Notes under the pieces: generated by a model
The model's input: only the letters and a program-made list of their open reading frames with translations
Told to the model about the DNA's origin: nothing
Database searches by the model: none
Assembly: GCF_026210795.1 (NCBI RefSeq)
Contig: NC_089435.1
Coordinates: 4,402,001-4,466,000 of the forward strand
Direction of reading: 5' to 3'
DNA length: 64,000 nt
Source of the DNA: Rhizophagus irregularis
Lineage: Eukaryota; Glomeromycota; Glomeromycetes; Glomerales; Glomeraceae
Position numbers and translations under genes: made by a program
Shown: one piece after another, positions 24,371 through 37,388 of the stretch
Numbering within the stretch: position 1 is the stretch's first letter
Layout: each line of letters opens with the position of its first letter

Positions 24371-25486
24371 AATAATAGTTTATATAACTACTTCTTAAAT
24401 AATTGTTAAATATATTATTAGTAAACATAATTAATATTTACTGGTATTAGCAAGATATTCAGCATTTACATGCAATCAGCCTACTAGTATTCAAATTTAT
24501 CAAATAAACATTTTTGCAACTATAATATTCAATGATTCTAATACTTGCTTTTCAAACAATAAAATTTATTATTGAAAGAACATGATTGAAAATAGGAAAA
24601 TATATGAAGTATTTTTTAAAGTAATATAATTAACAAGTTGGATAATATAATTTCTTGCTTTTAGCATTATATTTTTTATTATAATTTTAAACTAAATCAA
24701 TAATACATAAATAAAGCTGACTAGTTTATGTATTTTTTGCAATCCAATTATAATTACTGAAACCTTTACATTAAAGTGTAAAACTAATTTGCAAGTTAAA
24801 TTGCATAATTAAATATTTATTACATGTCATTGCATTTATATACTTCACAAACATTTGATCAATTAATTATATTTGTATTTCAGCTAAGGAATTTCTCCAG
24901 AATCTCACTTTAATAAAGTATTAAAAATATATTTCTGGAGTACAGTTATAAATCAACCTAATTTCTGAAGTTTTGATCTTAAGTAAGTTCTTAAATAAAA
25001 ATATAAATAGCAGTAAATGTGTAAAAAAAATAATATAGAAGTGTTTTACTGAAATAGATTATAAATTTTCTTGTTTTTGGCTTCAAGTAAAGGTGAGTAT
25101 GCAGTACGATATCAGAAAAATTCTTGATGAAAGAATAGGAAATTTTTTTTTAGCAAATCAAGAAATACAGTTTTTTAGTTTTTTGAATAATATTATATAT
25201 TTATATGTTTATGTTAATTGCTATACATTTAGCAAAATCAATTATATGGTAAAGGTAAACTACTATACAGAATTTTCTAGGTAAAAATACTATAAATTTG
25301 ATTTAATACAAATAATACAAATTGAATTATAAATTTTTAACATTCTGGAATTTTTTTTTTAAAAAATATTTAAATTTTGATTACTTCTTATTACACAAAA
25401 TAAATTCTTTGTATAGTAAAAGATTCATTCTTAACCAAACCAATTATAATTCATAGAGATCTCATTAAGTGTACATATTGTATTTC
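24371..25486. other. Gene-free AT-rich spacer
   Basis: A short open frame (25093-25284) has no recognisable feature and no supporting context. This is presumably the downstream region of the minus-strand F-box gene. Confidence 0.5.
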
Positions 25487-26872
25487 CTATGAATATGGAC
25501 ATATATTTGAATATTTTACTATTCCTTCATTAATAAATTTCCTAACTATATCTTCATATTTATCAAGATAATAATAAGTATTCTTAACATGAAAATAATT
25601 TAAGGGTTTTTTTCTAAAGCTTTCAAAAAATTGGTCTAAAACACGAGCTGAAAATGTCGATGAACTAATGGTTATGTTAGTCAAGGATTTTGGTGAATAA
25701 TCCGCTAATATATTTAATAAATCATCACCCGAAGATAAGTCATCATCAGTGTAATCATGTGAAAGGTTTATTTCTACCAAATTTTTACAATTACTTAGCA
25801 ATAAGATCAGATGTCTAGGGTTAAGATTCATATGTAGAATCTCAATTTTTCGACAATTATTAGCAATTGCATGAATCAAAATTACTATGTCTTCCTTATT
25901 GATACCATTAAAGAAAGCACGCGAAATATTCCCATTTGTTTTTCGAATTAATGTTGCTAAATCGTAAGTATAAATTGATCCCGTAACATAAAGGGATTGA
26001 AGGTCCGGAAATTTTAAAACTGAAAGATAATGTTGAAATCCTCTAATTTCATCATCTGTGTACCAACCAGAAATTGATAATACTGTTAGATTATCTAATG
26101 ATAATGAAGGTGATTCAGTTAATAAGTTCAAATGAAGATGTTTTATCGTATTACTCTTTCTAGCTAATGCTTCGCTTAGTTTTTTATAATTTCTTCTCAA
26201 ATCGTTGTCACTATAAATTTTTACATTCTTTAAATTTCTCTGAGAATCTATTAAAGAAACTAATTCAGGAAGATCTTGAGAACAATTATAAATAATCAAT
26301 GTATTCAAATATCTACAAATTTTTGATATCTGATAAAGAGCATTTGAATTTACGGAATTAGGATCAATAAACAAACTATGTAATTGAGAGAAGCATGTTG
26401 ATGCTCCAGGAAATAATGATAAAGGTTGTGAATTTGTCCAATTTAATTCTTTAACATTATTACATTGACTAACAAATAACTTGTAAATTTCTTGTTCTAA
26501 AAGATTTTTTTTTTTGTTATCATAATTATTAAAGTCTAAAACCATTTCCGTAATTCTTTTTATAGCATCGGCCTCTGGAAATTTGCAAAAACTAATATAA
26601 TTAAAAAATGGAGGCTTTGAAAGAATTGATGGAGGTAATTTAATGCGATTATTAGATAAATACTGTCTTGAAGAGGATGGCAATAAAGAAAGTATCATGT
26701 CGAAAAAAATCGATTCATCCTCGTCTTCGTTACACCAAGAAAAATTATTCCATAATATAGGAACTACTACACGACACCATTCCCTATTAGCCAAAAGACA
26801 AGAATGTAAAGAATTTTTGTCTCGCACATCATTAAAAATGAGTATAAGACAGTCTATATTGAGTCGTAACAT
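25487..26872 (-). CDS. F-box protein with degenerate leucine-rich repeats (461 aa)
   Basis: Single-exon gene. The preferred start is the ATG at 26872: the F-box begins at once (LRLNIDCLILIF, then VVPILW near residue 45), as usual in this fungal family, although the frame stays open for 50 more codons upstream. The remainder has repeated Leu/Ile/Asn strands at roughly 25-residue intervals, such as LHMNLNPRHL and LVEINLSH, which suggests a leucine-rich-repeat substrate-binding region. The expected role is substrate recognition in an SCF ubiquitin ligase, through Skp1 binding by the F-box. Such genes are strongly expanded in Rhizophagus. The substrate is unknown. Confidence 0.85.
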   Translation of the reverse strand: MLRLNIDCLILIFNDVRDKNSLHSCLLANREWCRVVVPILWNNFSWCNEDEDESIFFDMILSLLPSSSRQYLSNNRIKLPPSILSKPPFFNYISFCKFPEADAIKRITEMVLDFNNYDNKKKNLLEQEIYKLFVSQCNNVKELNWTNSQPLSLFPGASTCFSQLHSLFIDPNSVNSNALYQISKICRYLNTLIIYNCSQDLPELVSLIDSQRNLKNVKIYSDNDLRRNYKKLSEALARKSNTIKHLHLNLLTESPSLSLDNLTVLSISGWYTDDEIRGFQHYLSVLKFPDLQSLYVTGSIYTYDLATLIRKTNGNISRAFFNGINKEDIVILIHAIANNCRKIEILHMNLNPRHLILLLSNCKNLVEINLSHDYTDDDLSSGDDLLNILADYSPKSLTNITISSSTFSARVLDQFFESFRKKPLNYFHVKNTYYYLDKYEDIVRKFINEGIVKYSNICPYS

Positions 26873-29050
26873 TTTGATCTTTTTGACCGTAAAAAAAAAG
26901 GTTTGGTAGCAAAAATTGAATATTTGTAGTATTTTGTTGTACAAAGTTACGCCAGAACGTGTGATACAGTTGTCACGTGTTATGTGGATATTATATGTGA
27001 GGTCCATCATCCAATCATCCATGGCTACTTAATAGAGAAGGCAGCAAATAAATATAGAATCACGTGCTACTGCGGAGAAAACCTTAATCATTAATAGCTT
27101 CGTCTAAAATTAAAGACGTAGCCTTAAAATATTTGTGAGCGTTTCCGAGTATTAATATGTTAAATCTTTTAATTACTAAGTCGTCATGTTAAAGGCTCTC
27201 TTATTAATCAGTCCGTTTATAGGAATCGGATTGAGATCAACTTTTAAGATTGATTTCTAAAAAGGTACTTATTTTAGGGCTTTTTTGGGAAGTTATGGCA
27301 TTTAGATGACCTATATCTATCTACTTATTACCATGATTATAAACTATTGTTATTATTAAACAAATTCGGGATTGATTGTAAATGACATAATTTATTACCA
27401 GAAGACGTCTTTTTGTACTTATCTATTGATAAAGGTATCGACGAATCTTACTATGAAAGTAACAATCAAATAATCGGAAAAATTATTAATCGATCAACAA
27501 CAATAGAATTAATTATACGATGAATGATAAAATTTTACTAATGTAAATAATTTTTTTAATTGCTGCGCCATAATTAACTCCTTAAATTAATCTTTCTTCA
27601 ACTTAAATACGATTTAAAATTTCTCAAAATCTACTGACCCGATTTTAAATTTTATCGTATATAAAATAAACGGATATCTCCATTATAAACAGTGCGTTCC
27701 ACGAATTTACCTTGTGTATCGTACATATAAATCACACACCATCTTTTTAAATTTCTTCGATTTATTGTATTATTGTATTATTATTTGTATCACCTTTTAA
27801 CAGAACCAGCACCAATGTGACAATTTCTAATATATGATGGAATAATATTAATTACTTGTAAATCACGCCATAAAACGAGATTACTCCATGTGGTCAAATC
27901 ATGTATGTATTTTCTAATGTTGATCATAACTGTTTATTGTTTTACGTTTTACAATAATTATTTAACGGATTATCTTTACGATGTTTCTTTTATTACATTA
28001 GCCGTCATTAACATTGAGAAAATATTTAACGGCTGTTATCAATTTAGGTGAAAAAATGTTAATTGGTCGAGAATAAAAATTAAATTATTATTTACATAAT
28101 AAACAAGCAAAATTTATATCGTTAAGGATTGTAAGTCAGTTATTTATTCCTGTAACAATAAGAACAAGAGTGAAAATGTTAAATTGGAAGTTTTTAGTTT
28201 TATAATCATGCCAAAATTAAACAATAGAAAAAATTGGATGTAGGCAATTTGAAACATTTATAATTTTATAATTTATCTTTTTTAATTAAATAAATATATT
28301 ATTAGACGAAAAATAATATCAACATTCAACAGTATGATCCAATCCATCCAAAATTCCAAATGATAGATTGAAATTTGATATTGTGTGACAAGATTTTAAT
28401 AAATCCAAAATAAAAGAGTGATTTATATGCGTAGATGGTGGTAAATTAGATCATATGATAGATGATGGATAATATACAATCGCCTGGATTGGAAATTTAA
28501 TACTAATAATTGAATCCAAAAATGTAACATTATTTTCGACGACGAAAAATCGAGATCAGAAAAGTCACTTTACTGATTGATAAATGATAACATGATAACA
28601 GGATTTACTTCAATCTTCAATTAAACTAATATAATAACAAATAAAAGTAATAAGAATATAATATTAATTTAATTATTAACTAAAAAATAAAGTTCTATAA
28701 TACATTTATATACTAAGTTTAATATACAAACAATTTTTTGTAATTATTTCTAAAGTTAAACTCTAAAATTCGATAACTTGTATTTAATGTATAAGTAATT
28801 TACAGAAAGTTCTTGATTATCTTTTGTATCTTCAATTTAAACAAAAACAAAACATTTTTAGTCCTTGATTTTTTTTTTAAAAAAAAAATTATGATAAACT
28901 CTTTTTGTTATGATCTTACTTACTGAACGTTTATAATTGTAATTATTTACTATGAAGGATATGTACTTTTTCTAACCGAATATAAGGATCTAATATATTA
29001 GAAAAACATTAATTATAAAATGTATAATCATTTTCAATTCGTTTAATTTC
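26873..29050. other. Intergenic region between F-box gene and atg29
   Basis: No gene, RNA or repeat was recognised. The part next to 26873 should hold the F-box promoter; the part next to 29050 is downstream of atg29. Confidence 0.5.
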
Positions 29051-30698
29051 TTACGTTTTAGAACCGTTAAAATTTGATGCTTCTTCTAAATAAGCATTTT
29101 CTAATTCAGAATGAGTTAATGAATCTAAAATATAATAAAATAATTAAATTATTAAATCTGACTAAAGAAATTGTTATAACATTTAAAATAATGAGTACTT
29201 ACCTATATCACTGAAAGATGATGAGGAATCATTTGCACTAAGGGATTGTTGAGAATCTGCAGCTGCTGTTGGTATGTTCATCCCTTATATATAACATAAA
29301 CAAAATATTAATAATTTCTCTTTAGGTTATTTAAGTTAAGTTTAATTAAATTTCTTCTTACTCAATCCTTTTGCAGGCTGTTGTTGTAAATTTACTGCCA
29401 AATCAATCGTTGGAACCTTAAAACTTATCGGTTCATTATTTTCGTTTGCACCAATAACATCAGTTTGAATTACTGAACTCGATGAATTTGGTAGTAAAAA
29501 AGCTGCAATGTCTTGCTTTTGCAATTTCTCCAATTTTTCTAATCTTTCATTCGAGGAATCTTCACTTTTTTTTGAATCATTATCTTCATCAGAATCATCA
29601 TCATCAATTTTCATATTCTGAATGCTCCTAGAAAGATCACGTGCTTCAAGAGATAATGGATTTGAAAGAGTTCGAGAAAGAGGTATAGTCACTGATGCAG
29701 CAGGTGTGGCAAAACACTCATTTGTTGATGATGATTCTATCGTAGATAAAGTTGTTGAATAATTTGGTTTATATGTTATATGAGTAGATTGTTTCGTAAC
29801 TTGATCAGTTGTAATCGTTGAAACAGATGAAGAAGGAGACATTTGACGTCCTGATATATTAGAAGATGGTGTAGCTTGTCCTTGAGCAAAAACATTTTTT
29901 CCTATACCCAGATGATCAAATTATTTTTAATATTCGAATAAAAAGTTAATATAAAGTAAAAAAATTACACATTAATCAAAAACCTTGAACTTGCAATCCT
30001 GCTTCATTTATCGATTGCGTAATGGGCGCATGTATAGATGATGATTCTGACCCACTAGCTTGTTTACGGCCATCTGTTAAACTAGTATTGCTCCCTGTCC
30101 GTATCATGTCCTGTGAACCAGCATATCCACCACGAGATGTAATATATTGTTCTCTGCTTGCATTTGAAGTTGCAGATGGTGGTCTTTGATGACCAGTTAC
30201 CACTCCATCACCATCAAAAATCGAAACTTTTGTTAAAGATGCTCTACTTGATGCCCTATTGCGACTACCAATAGTCCCGGTACTAGTACTAGCACTTAAA
30301 GTTTCTCCCCGCCGTAATTGCATCTGAACTCCACGCAATTGCGTTTCATATAAAAATGCAGCATGACGCAGGAGATAAGGTACAGGTACATTTAAAAGTC
30401 GAGAAGCAGCATACCCTAAACATAAAAATAATGAAATATTATTTTTTTTTTAGAAAAGATGAGTAAAAAAATTTATTTATACTAACAATCGATGCTTTGC
30501 CGTTTGTTTTGTGTAAGTATCTCCCATAACTTTTGCTCCATTTCCTCTGTCCAAACAACCTATATGTTAAGATAATTTAATAGTGATACTTTATGAATGT
30601 GAGAAATTTGTTAAACTTACAGAAGGTGGTTCGACGAAACCCGGTGGTCTTTTATATGGAATTTTTATTACAACGTGTAAAGGCTGTTCTGAAGACAT
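29051..30698 (-). CDS. atg29: Autophagy-related protein Atg29 (425 aa, six exons)
   Basis: Exons 30698-30621, 30559-30487, 30415-29984, 29901-29362, 29283-29203 and 29124-29051 join in frame (1278 nt). Residues 1-85 match the Atg29 N-terminal domain: VVIKIPYKRP, GFVEPP, W-T-E-E-M-E-Q-K-LWEIL, then IDWYAASRLLNVPVPYLLRHAAFLYE. A long Ser/Thr-rich disordered region follows, then an acidic segment (DDDDSDEDND). The C-terminus (SSSFSDID ... SELENAYLEEA) matches the conserved end of fungal Atg29. Atg29 works with Atg17 and Atg31 as the scaffold that organises the phagophore assembly site in starvation-induced autophagy. It is divergent from the Ldb17/Dip1 gene. Confidence 0.9.
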
Positions 30699-31616
30699 TT
30701 AAAATGTATTTTATTTTAGCTTTGATTAAACGAAAAGCTAAAGAATGAAAATTTTATAATATTTATACTATTTATGTGGTGTCACGCGCAAATTTATGAA
30801 TAAGTAAAGAAAGATCGACAATAAGTTCCGGAATAAAAAAAAAGGTGATTATTTCTGATTGTATGGCTAATTTTATCTCGTGTAACAGGTAAATGAGTTT
30901 TTGCGGTAAATAAGGATTAATAAAATCTTATTCAAATTCTTATCAATTTTAGACTTAAAAAGTCATAACCATAACAGAAAAGGCTCTCAATTGTTAGAAG
31001 TTTCGTTCTAAAAACGCATCAAAGGTTACGGATGCATAATTAACATTTATTTCCGTACCAATAAGTGAGACATGATCACCGATTTTATCATATGCAACAC
31101 TGGCGTTGCCAATCAACTAAAATAAAAAATTTTTTTTTTTGTATTTCATTTATTTATATATATATAATTTTCCGAACTTTCTAATTTATTTTCTTTTTTT
31201 TTCATTTTCCACTTTTTTTACCCAAATAAAAAAAATTTTTTTTAAATAAAACATTTGCTAGAAGTTTTGCTGTCAAGATACTTGACAAGTCCTTAATTTC
31301 ATCCGTTTATTCTTTTAAAAAAACACACTTATCTTTCCTCGAAAGAATTATATAGGTATTTTATTAGTTGGGAAAAATTTTTTTGTTTAGTCCAAAAAAA
31401 ATTTTATCCGTATTACTATTAAAAGTTAGCTTTTTGATACTAAACTTATTAATGCAATTTATTAATAAACTAACCATTTTTTAATTTAAATCATTTCATT
31501 CTCCGCAAAACTATCTTTAATTCACATCGAAACATTCAACCAATTTTAAGAAAAATTTTATTTGATATCGTAACCCGCATTTCTTTTTTGTTGTTGCGTA
31601 ATAAAATTACGACATA
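30699..31616. promoter_or_regulatory. Divergent promoter region of atg29 and ldb17/dip1
   Basis: About 0.9 kb separates the two start codons. It is T/A-rich with several long poly-T and poly-A runs (31125-31260, 31310-31420), which may exclude nucleosomes. No specific factor site was recognised. Confidence 0.4.
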
Positions 31617-33391
31617 ATGGAACAATTTTGGTCAGGTGCGGCATTTTTTTTAAAAAAAAAACCACACCCTTAGAACCATTATTTATGTTGTTTTTTTTTT
31701 TTTGGAATTATATTAGAATTAGATGAAATACTTAAACAAGGTGAAAACAATCAGGATTCAGCATTGAATTCCATTAATGTATACATAAAATTTGTATCTG
31801 ATTTTAAAGGTAATTTTAATGATAAAATTTGTATGAAAATTTTTTTATATTGATACAAATATTCTTTCATAATTTTTTTTTAGATAAATATCCTGAATGT
31901 GAAACGGAATTTATGCATTGTTGTTACAAATTGCTTGTTTCATCCATATATCAAAATTTTTCTGATAGGATTATTGAACATGTTATACAACATGCAGCAA
32001 AAAAAACTGATGTTAAAGAACTATGCGTATTGTATAACATCCTATTTCTTGCCGGAAGGGAGAATAAATGTATTTTTAAACGAATGGTAAACGAACAAGA
32101 ACGAAATTTTGTATCGAAATTAAAAGATCATATTGAAAGTAAAGATGGTAAGTTTTATTTAAACGACATACAAAGTTTATGGAGTAATTATTGAATTTTG
32201 AAATTGCTTTATTTTCTAGGCGGTAAATTGCAGCAAATTTCAATAAAGTTGCTTTTCGAAATTTGTCGCGTCCAACGATTATCTTCTGACGAATTGGGTA
32301 AGATTACAATTTATCATATCTAATATTAAACGTTTTTTTTTAATTTTTTAACATATCATCTCGTATTCTCTTCTTCTTTTAACAAGATTTAATAGACGAG
32401 TTGTTTTTGAATCATCTTCTTGATTTGGTTGAAAAAACAAGAGATGATGAAGACGAAACATTTAATTATTCAGTCATTTGTTTGATCGTAAGTGCGCAGA
32501 TTATATTTTAAATTGATCTCTTTATTACTATATTTGTTAGATCAAATATTTAAATCACTTTGTTCAAATCTGACAAGTTATCATTTAATGAGCAATTTAT
32601 GTTGGCTGCCATGTCGCAAGAAGAGGAAGAGTGTGATGATTGGAATCCTAATACTGTCTTACGAGTATTAGGAGAGAGAATTGGTAGTAGCAAAACTTTT
32701 AGCGAAAATGTGATATTTATGTTGAATCGCACAGGTACTATTAAATTTTGAGTTGGTTAAATTTCTAAATTTACACGTATTATTAACATTTAACATTTGA
32801 ATTTATTTAGTTGATCATAATATACAAATGCTTATATTAAAACTATTATATGAAATATTTACCACGCCTGAAACGTACGAATATTTTTACACGAATGATT
32901 TACGGGTTCTTATAGATGTATTTATTAGAGAACTTTATGATTTACCCGAAGAGAGTGAAGCAGTAAGCCCATATTACATATTTTTATTTTAATATATGTT
33001 AATCAGTTTGTATTATTAACATAAATTTCTTTCCTTATAGCTTCGTCATACATATCTACGGGTACTTTACCCATTAATTATAAATACACAGTTGAGTCAA
33101 CATCGATACAAACAACATCAGATTTATAGTTTACTTTTAGATTTAATTGGAACTTCAATGAAACAACAATTCAAACCTATATCACCAACAACAAAAAGAT
33201 TAGTAGATAGATGTTTGATGACGGAATATTTGAATGATATAGCTCCTCCTCGTAAATGTGGTAATGAGATAAAAAGAACACCAACTCCAAATGCTCTTGT
33301 TATGAGAATGGATACTGCAAAAGATACAAATTCTTCAAATGGAAATGGATTTACTGTTGAAGTCGTAATTGATGGTGTTAAATCAATGTGA
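31617..33391 (+). CDS. SPIN90/Ldb17/Dip1-family actin regulator (404 aa, eight exons)
   Basis: Exons 31617-31635, 31717-31809, 31884-32147, 32220-32297, 32387-32487, 32578-32734, 32811-32962 and 33041-33391 join in frame (1215 nt). The middle and C-terminal parts match the SPIN90 leucine-rich (armadillo-like) domain: [55 protein letters not shown]. Family members bind and activate Arp2/3 without WASP, seeding linear actin filaments, and act at endocytic patches. The last 50 residues are Lys/Thr/Asn-rich and probably flexible. An alternative acceptor at 32540 leads to a stop and was rejected. Confidence 0.85.
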
Positions 33392-33961
33392 CAAAAAACT
33401 TAAAATCACCTATCTTATCTTTTTTTTTTTGTTTTCGGATTTTTCGGATTAAATTGCTAAAAGAACATTTAAATGGAATCATGTACTGGACTCTTTAAAA
33501 AAACATATATGAATATAGAGAGTTATATAATCTATTATAGACATTTGAAAAAAAATGTTTACATTATTAATTAAATACAATTAATCATTCGCTTGTTTTG
33601 AGTAATATACTCTTTTCTTTCTTTAGATATTGTATAATATATCCGATAATTTTTTTTTTTAGAATTTTATATAATTATTATTTTACTTTTACTAATTTAA
33701 TATCTAATCGTGTAGTCGGGGACATAATGATAGCCAGCAGCGAACTTAATAGTAAAAGAATTATTTATTAGTGCATAAGTATGAATATTAAAAATAAAAA
33801 GAATAATTTTATTAATACAGTATATAGATTTTGATATTATTACCGTATATGATATAAATGATATAAAAGATGTTAAAAATATGCTAAGTAACCGTTTAAT
33901 GATACATGATAATCCGGCATTAGTGTAATACCGAGATATATATATACCTTAAATGGTGAAT

Positions 33962-34042
33962 TGCCGTAATGTCGAATCATGGTGTCATAATATTGTTGAT
34001 ACTATTATTTCAATAAGTTGGCAATTCATTCGACATTACGGA
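33962..34042. repeat. Short inverted repeat
   Basis: GAATTGCCGTAATGTCGAAT is followed about 45 bp later by ATTCGACATTACGG, an inverted match. It would form a hairpin; it may be a MITE remnant. Confidence 0.55.
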
Positions 34043-35256
34043 AATGTTTATAAATATTTCTTCTCTGATTAACTTTACCTGATTTTCGTCGTCATGTGTC
34101 ATATTTGGCGCAGTGAAATTGCATACAGTATAATGTGATAATTGACTAAAAACTTATTTTATTTATCTATGCTGAAACAAGTTTTGATGAATTTTTATCT
34201 AATTCCTAAATATTATTATTACTTTCTACAGTGTGAAGTAAACGTGTAAAAGTTTCGTAGTTACAACCCTTTTTTCTTTTTTTTTTTCAAAGAAACGTTG
34301 TAACACGTAGAATTTAACTAGTAAAAATAATAGGTTAATTAATTAATAAAATAGCATATATTACTTTGCGGAAGGAGTTTTCCAATTGTTAAATAAATTA
34401 TTTTTTATTCGTTTTTATCTTTAAAACAATTTCGAGTCAGTACAAAAGGTACAAAAGACTACTGTAGAAAGGATTGATGATGATATAATCGAAAATAAAT
34501 GTATAGTATGTTACGTGTATATATATATATATTTCTCTGATGTCGATTTGGGTTAGAAGATAACTGACGTGTACAATATCAGTCGTCAATTTTGTCAATA
34601 AGTAAACGTTCTTTGATTAAATCTATGCATCATAGATTCATAGTATTAAACGTATTCTAATGAAGCATCCTTGGAATATAATTTTGCAATTAAGCATTAA
34701 ATTTTTTTTTTGGGATGGGGAATAGAGATATCGGTCTTCCCCCATCTGCGGCATGTGAGACTCAAAAATTAAATCTAATTTACATTTTACACGGCATAAA
34801 TTATTAAACTGTGAAACCCGGCAATAAACAAATTCATGATAAGGAAATGTTTATAAAAAATCTTTGTTTCAATAAATTTTATTAGTAAAATTTGTACATG
34901 TACATTGTTCTCAATTACTTAAAATGATATCCTAAGTATGATATAATCTTTAACCAAAGTAAATCATCTGAAACTGAAATTTTATCATAAAATAATTAAA
35001 AAAATAACAATTCATTCTAATTATTAAGGAACAAAGATTTCATGAATATTCGGGTTTTCGATATTTAAAAAAATTGTATGAACTTCATTTTTTCTTTTTT
35101 ACAAAGAATGTGTTTATTAAACTTTGTATCCTAAATTTAAACCTTTTGCTTACGTAAATCTGATCTTTGTCTTTTTTTGACTAGTTTATGTATTCATAAT
35201 TCATATGCCGTGATTGATTCATGTTCATCACGTGAGAAAAGCAAAATATTTATTAT

Positions 35257-35938
35257 TAATTGGTGATCCGCGAGTCAAGTAGCGAAAACGATAATAAAAT
35301 TTGACGGAAATTTATTAATTAAAAGCCGCATTTCCGAATGTGGGGTTGTTCATGAATTTCTCTAGCCAAATGTTTAAATAACGCCATTTTGCTTTAATGA
35401 AATAGTTTTCCACAGTTTTCCCACCAATCTCATGCAAAAAAAACCATAATGTAACATTGGAAAAAAGTCCAATTTCTAAGAGATCTGAGATTTGAAAGAC
35501 AAAAACTAGTTTTATCATACCATATCACTTGTATAATGAGTGTGAAAAAGTCTTGAATTTGTCGGTTTAGAAGTTATTACAGCATAGTTTACTAATAAAA
35601 TATATCAAAAATAAAGCAATATGCATGAAAGTTTAGTGAAATATAAAAATATTTCCATAATTTGTACTTTTAAAACCTTAGTTTACCTAATAACATAGTA
35701 AATGCCGCGTGCTTCCAAGGTAAACTTCGTCAAAAAAAAGTTTTACACTTTGTAGCTTTGAAAAATAAAAGTGTGACATTTACTTTATTGTTTGTGTTAT
35801 TTTTAGTAAACTATGCTTTATAGTTTTTGTTACATCAGAAATCATTAAAGTCGGCGTATTACGACAAATTAGTATATGATTTGCGTCAAATTTTATATGT
35901 AATTTCTCTAGTTAACTCGCGGATCGTCAATTAAAGAT
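35257..35938. mobile_element. TIR element with GATCCGCGAGT ends
   Basis: AATTGGTGATCCGCGAGTCAAG near 35259 is inverted near 35935 as ACTCGCGGATCGTCAATT, and AATAAAATTTGACGG/ATAAAATTTGACGC extend the similarity. A minus-strand open frame (35315-35518) inside is too short to assign. Target duplication was not resolved. Confidence 0.55.
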
Positions 35939-37388
35939 GTATCCGAAATTTTTTAAAGTAATTTACATATTATAGTACGCCGCATACATACATACAGTAA
36001 TGTTTCTAGGTTACAAAAATTTAAATGTATATAATTATATTGATAATCAGACATATTATCGCAATTACCTCTTTTATTTTCCTATATACAGGACGAATAT
36101 TTTAGAATTTGTATGACAATTTCAAGGAAAGTTCTTTCGTTTTTCCTTAATAAAGATTGAAACGATTAAATCACCTTTTTAACTAATAATATCAATAATG
36201 CATTATGAAGAAAGAATTTTCCATCATGTTGAAAATCTGTAACGAAATATGAGTATATGACATCAATATCAATCATTAACTTTTATTATTAACAAAAACG
36301 CAAATAATTAGGTGTTCTTTGATAAAGAGATAAAGAATAATTAATAAATTTTGTACTTGATTATAATACATTTACGGAAATAATAAATAAAATATTATGA
36401 TCGTAATTACGTTTTATAATTCAGATGAATTAAAACTCGCGCATATGTAATACTGAAATGTGTCAAAAATTTTTCGTTAAAATTTTTTGGCGAGTGACGA
36501 AAAAAGCTTTTCGAAGCAATACTTTTTTTTTTTTCATTTGATAATTGTCGATTATAATATACATAAAATATCATATATATTGAATATAATTTATTATTTC
36601 AAGTTAATATACAATAAAAATGGCGCAGTAATAAATAATTTGTGATAAAGCTATCTAATCTTGAAATAGTTTTACAATCAAATCAATCTCATTAGTTTTA
36701 CCAAATGTAATGCTTTCACTGTTGGAGATGACTCATACTTCAAGATATACTATTCCCAGTAAGTACTTCATAATGATATACTTACTGTAAATTGATTCAT
36801 TTCTGTAATAATCTGCCACAGATGTATTTCTTCCATGTAATTCTGAAACATGTCCTACCGCAAGATTGCTGCAAAGTTTGAAATCTCATATTACATAATA
36901 AAAAAAATGATAATATAAAAAAATTAGAGCTGCGTAAAATGATAGTATATTAATATATTTGCTTAGTATATTAACCGAAAATTCGTAATTCGAGAACAAA
37001 TTTCTTAATTATGAAATATATAATTATATATTAGTGCAATTTGTCTATAAGTTGTTATTTAAAATTCCAAAAAGGAATTTTGTATTTTGTACTAAATGCT
37101 ATCCCAGATTTTATAGTTCTATTTGTCGCATGTTACCGTCTAGTAGCGCATAAGCGCCGAATTTTTCTTTGTTGTTTCATATTAAACGATTCTATTTGGA
37201 TTTTCGTTTTTTGTAACTTTATGCACGAAAAAACGGTTTTAGTCTAGTTTATGCAAAACCGAGTATTATGAATGAATCATTATCAATAATAGATAAGTAC
37301 TATTTGAGCAATCTCAATAATGGTATTTATTTAATAATACAATAATACAATAATGCTTAATTAGTCCTCTAGGTGATATTCATCGTCG

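Larger units (their letters stand above)
33392..37388. other. Long gene-free region
   Basis: Apart from the inverted repeats listed separately (33962-34042, 35257-35938) nothing was recognised. There are many poly-T runs and a TATATATATATA tract near 34521. The part before 37389 is downstream of the minus-strand membrane-protein gene. Confidence 0.5.

Noticed and set aside
35315-35518. Possible Tc1/mariner transposase remnant
   Set aside because: No DDE motif or recognisable mariner word; too short to call.
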